Below are positions 63,273 through 64,000 of a stretch of 64,000 nucleotides of DNA, one piece after another. Numbering within the stretch: the first letter of the stretch is position 1; each line of letters opens with the position of its first letter. The stretch covers positions 62,001-126,000 of the forward strand of contig CAJNDT010004657.1 of the NCBI GenBank assembly GCA_905221615.1, written 5' to 3'. A program made the translations under genes and the position numbers. The notes beneath the pieces were generated by a model. It worked only from the letters and a program-made list of their open reading frames with translations, had not been told where the DNA came from and did not search any database. The stretch comes from Symbiodinium sp. CCMP2592. Its lineage: Eukaryota > Sar > Dinophyceae > Suessiales > Symbiodiniaceae.

Positions 63273-64000
63273 TTCCTCAACACCTCTGGTGTGAAGATGT
63301 TACGGGTCATTTTTTGCATGGAGAAAGTGGCGGGCGTCCTCGTAGTGAACACAGCAGAAGAGACACGAGGCAAGAATCTCAAGCCTGACAGCACTTGCCG
63401 AGTACCGGTGCACTCACAGCCTGACCGACCTTCCGGACACGAGACTGCCCCACACGGCACAGAGTCAGAGAGTATCTCGAAGGTCTTTCCCAGATGGCTG
63501 GGTGGTTCGGACCAAGGAGGCGCCTATACTCCAGGGAATATGCACGTCCTCGGGCCGAGATATTCGTTCTCTGCGTCTATGGGCTTTGGGGCCGCGGTGT
63601 GGAGTTGCCCTCAATCTGCTCACCTGCAGGAAATCCAGCTCTACAACTTCAAGACAACACTGTGTCGGGACAGCCCAAGATTGCAGTTTGGCCTTGTGGG
63701 ATTTCTCTGCACTTGTGATGAATGCGATATGCCAGCTCTGACCTCATTGTTCAGCTCGCATCTTGAATACAACCCTCAGTCATGCTTATGCTCACCTCCG
63801 AGTCCTGAAGCCTGCGCAGTCCCCGTGTGGTCCCGCAACCTCCAAGCCAGACTCTTCCATGCTGGAGTCGGCCGGAGAATCTGGGCTTTTTCCAAGGTTC
63901 CGGATCCGCGAAACATTTCCAGATTCTGTAGACCTCTCATTCCATCGGTGATTCTCGACACCTTGCACAAGCTTAAACTCCATGAGCAATGCTATGAGAC
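63273..64000. other. Non-coding, no gene recognised
   Basis: Nothing supportable to the window end. Confidence 0.35.

Noticed and set aside
1-64000. Dinoflagellate spliced-leader relics, tRNA, rRNA and CRISPR arrays
   Set aside because: No copy of the leader core TTTTGGCTCAAG was noticed by eye; no cloverleaf, rRNA or spacer-repeat pattern seen. Tandem repeats present are simple or coding repeats.

Overview
The window looks like nuclear DNA of a dinoflagellate, most likely of the Symbiodiniaceae (inference). The supporting signs are spliceosomal introns that start with GC or GA more often than GT and that always end AG|G, very sparse genes cut into tiny exons, TTTAGGG-type telomere motifs, and several families of retroelements. 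It is not bacterial: no operons, no tRNA or rRNA genes and no CRISPR were seen.

Layout. (1) 1-8548 is an almost complete Ty1/copia retrotransposon on the + strand: the last 30 bases of the 5' LTR, an initiator-Met-like primer binding site, an ATG-less leader frame, gag-protease-SAP-integrase, integrase C-terminus-RT-RNase H in a second frame, an extra membrane-protein ORF, a polypurine tract and a 200-bp 3' LTR. (2) 9157-11250 on the - strand is a decayed coding region of about 700 codons that I cannot name. (3) 11.3-27.0 kb is mostly non-coding, with a small secreted cysteine-rich protein gene (17627-18094) and a few possible exons around 21.9 kb and 25.1-26.0 kb. (4) 27.0-28.0 kb holds trinucleotide arrays and a fold-back sequence built on telomere-like motifs. 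(5) 28.2-40.4 kb is a - strand non-LTR retrotransposon (LINE) whose single large ORF runs AP-endonuclease, RT, C2H2 zinc fingers and a C-terminal ubiquitin-specific-protease domain with intact catalytic residues. It is split exactly in two by (6) 32371-39685, a + strand tyrosine-recombinase retrotransposon of the DIRS order, PAT-like, with textbook split direct repeats A1...B1-A2-B2, a small membrane-protein ORF, gag-like ORFs, an RT/RNase H/methyltransferase ORF and a tyrosine recombinase. (7) 40.5-41.8 kb is a run of microsatellites. (8) 42393-59090 carries a Rab GDP-dissociation inhibitor gene in at least 20 exons of only 14-56 bp, with a first intron of 9.9 kb. I followed all 20 junctions in phase; they encode 264 codons, about the N-terminal 60% of a normal GDI. 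(9) 60882-63272 carries a CCCH zinc-finger gene with two C-x7-C-x5-C-x3-H fingers and a WQSNG pentapeptide repeat.

How it fits together. The host genes are a vesicle-traffic regulator (GDI) and a probable RNA-binding protein; everything else identifiable is mobile DNA. The LINE inserted first and the PAT-like element jumped into its endonuclease region later, without a target duplication, as expected for recombinase-driven integration. The most unusual items are the deubiquitinase-bearing LINE, the methyltransferase-like segment lying between the two halves of RNase H in the PAT-like element, the membrane-protein ORFs in two unrelated retroelements, and the micro-exon GDI gene.
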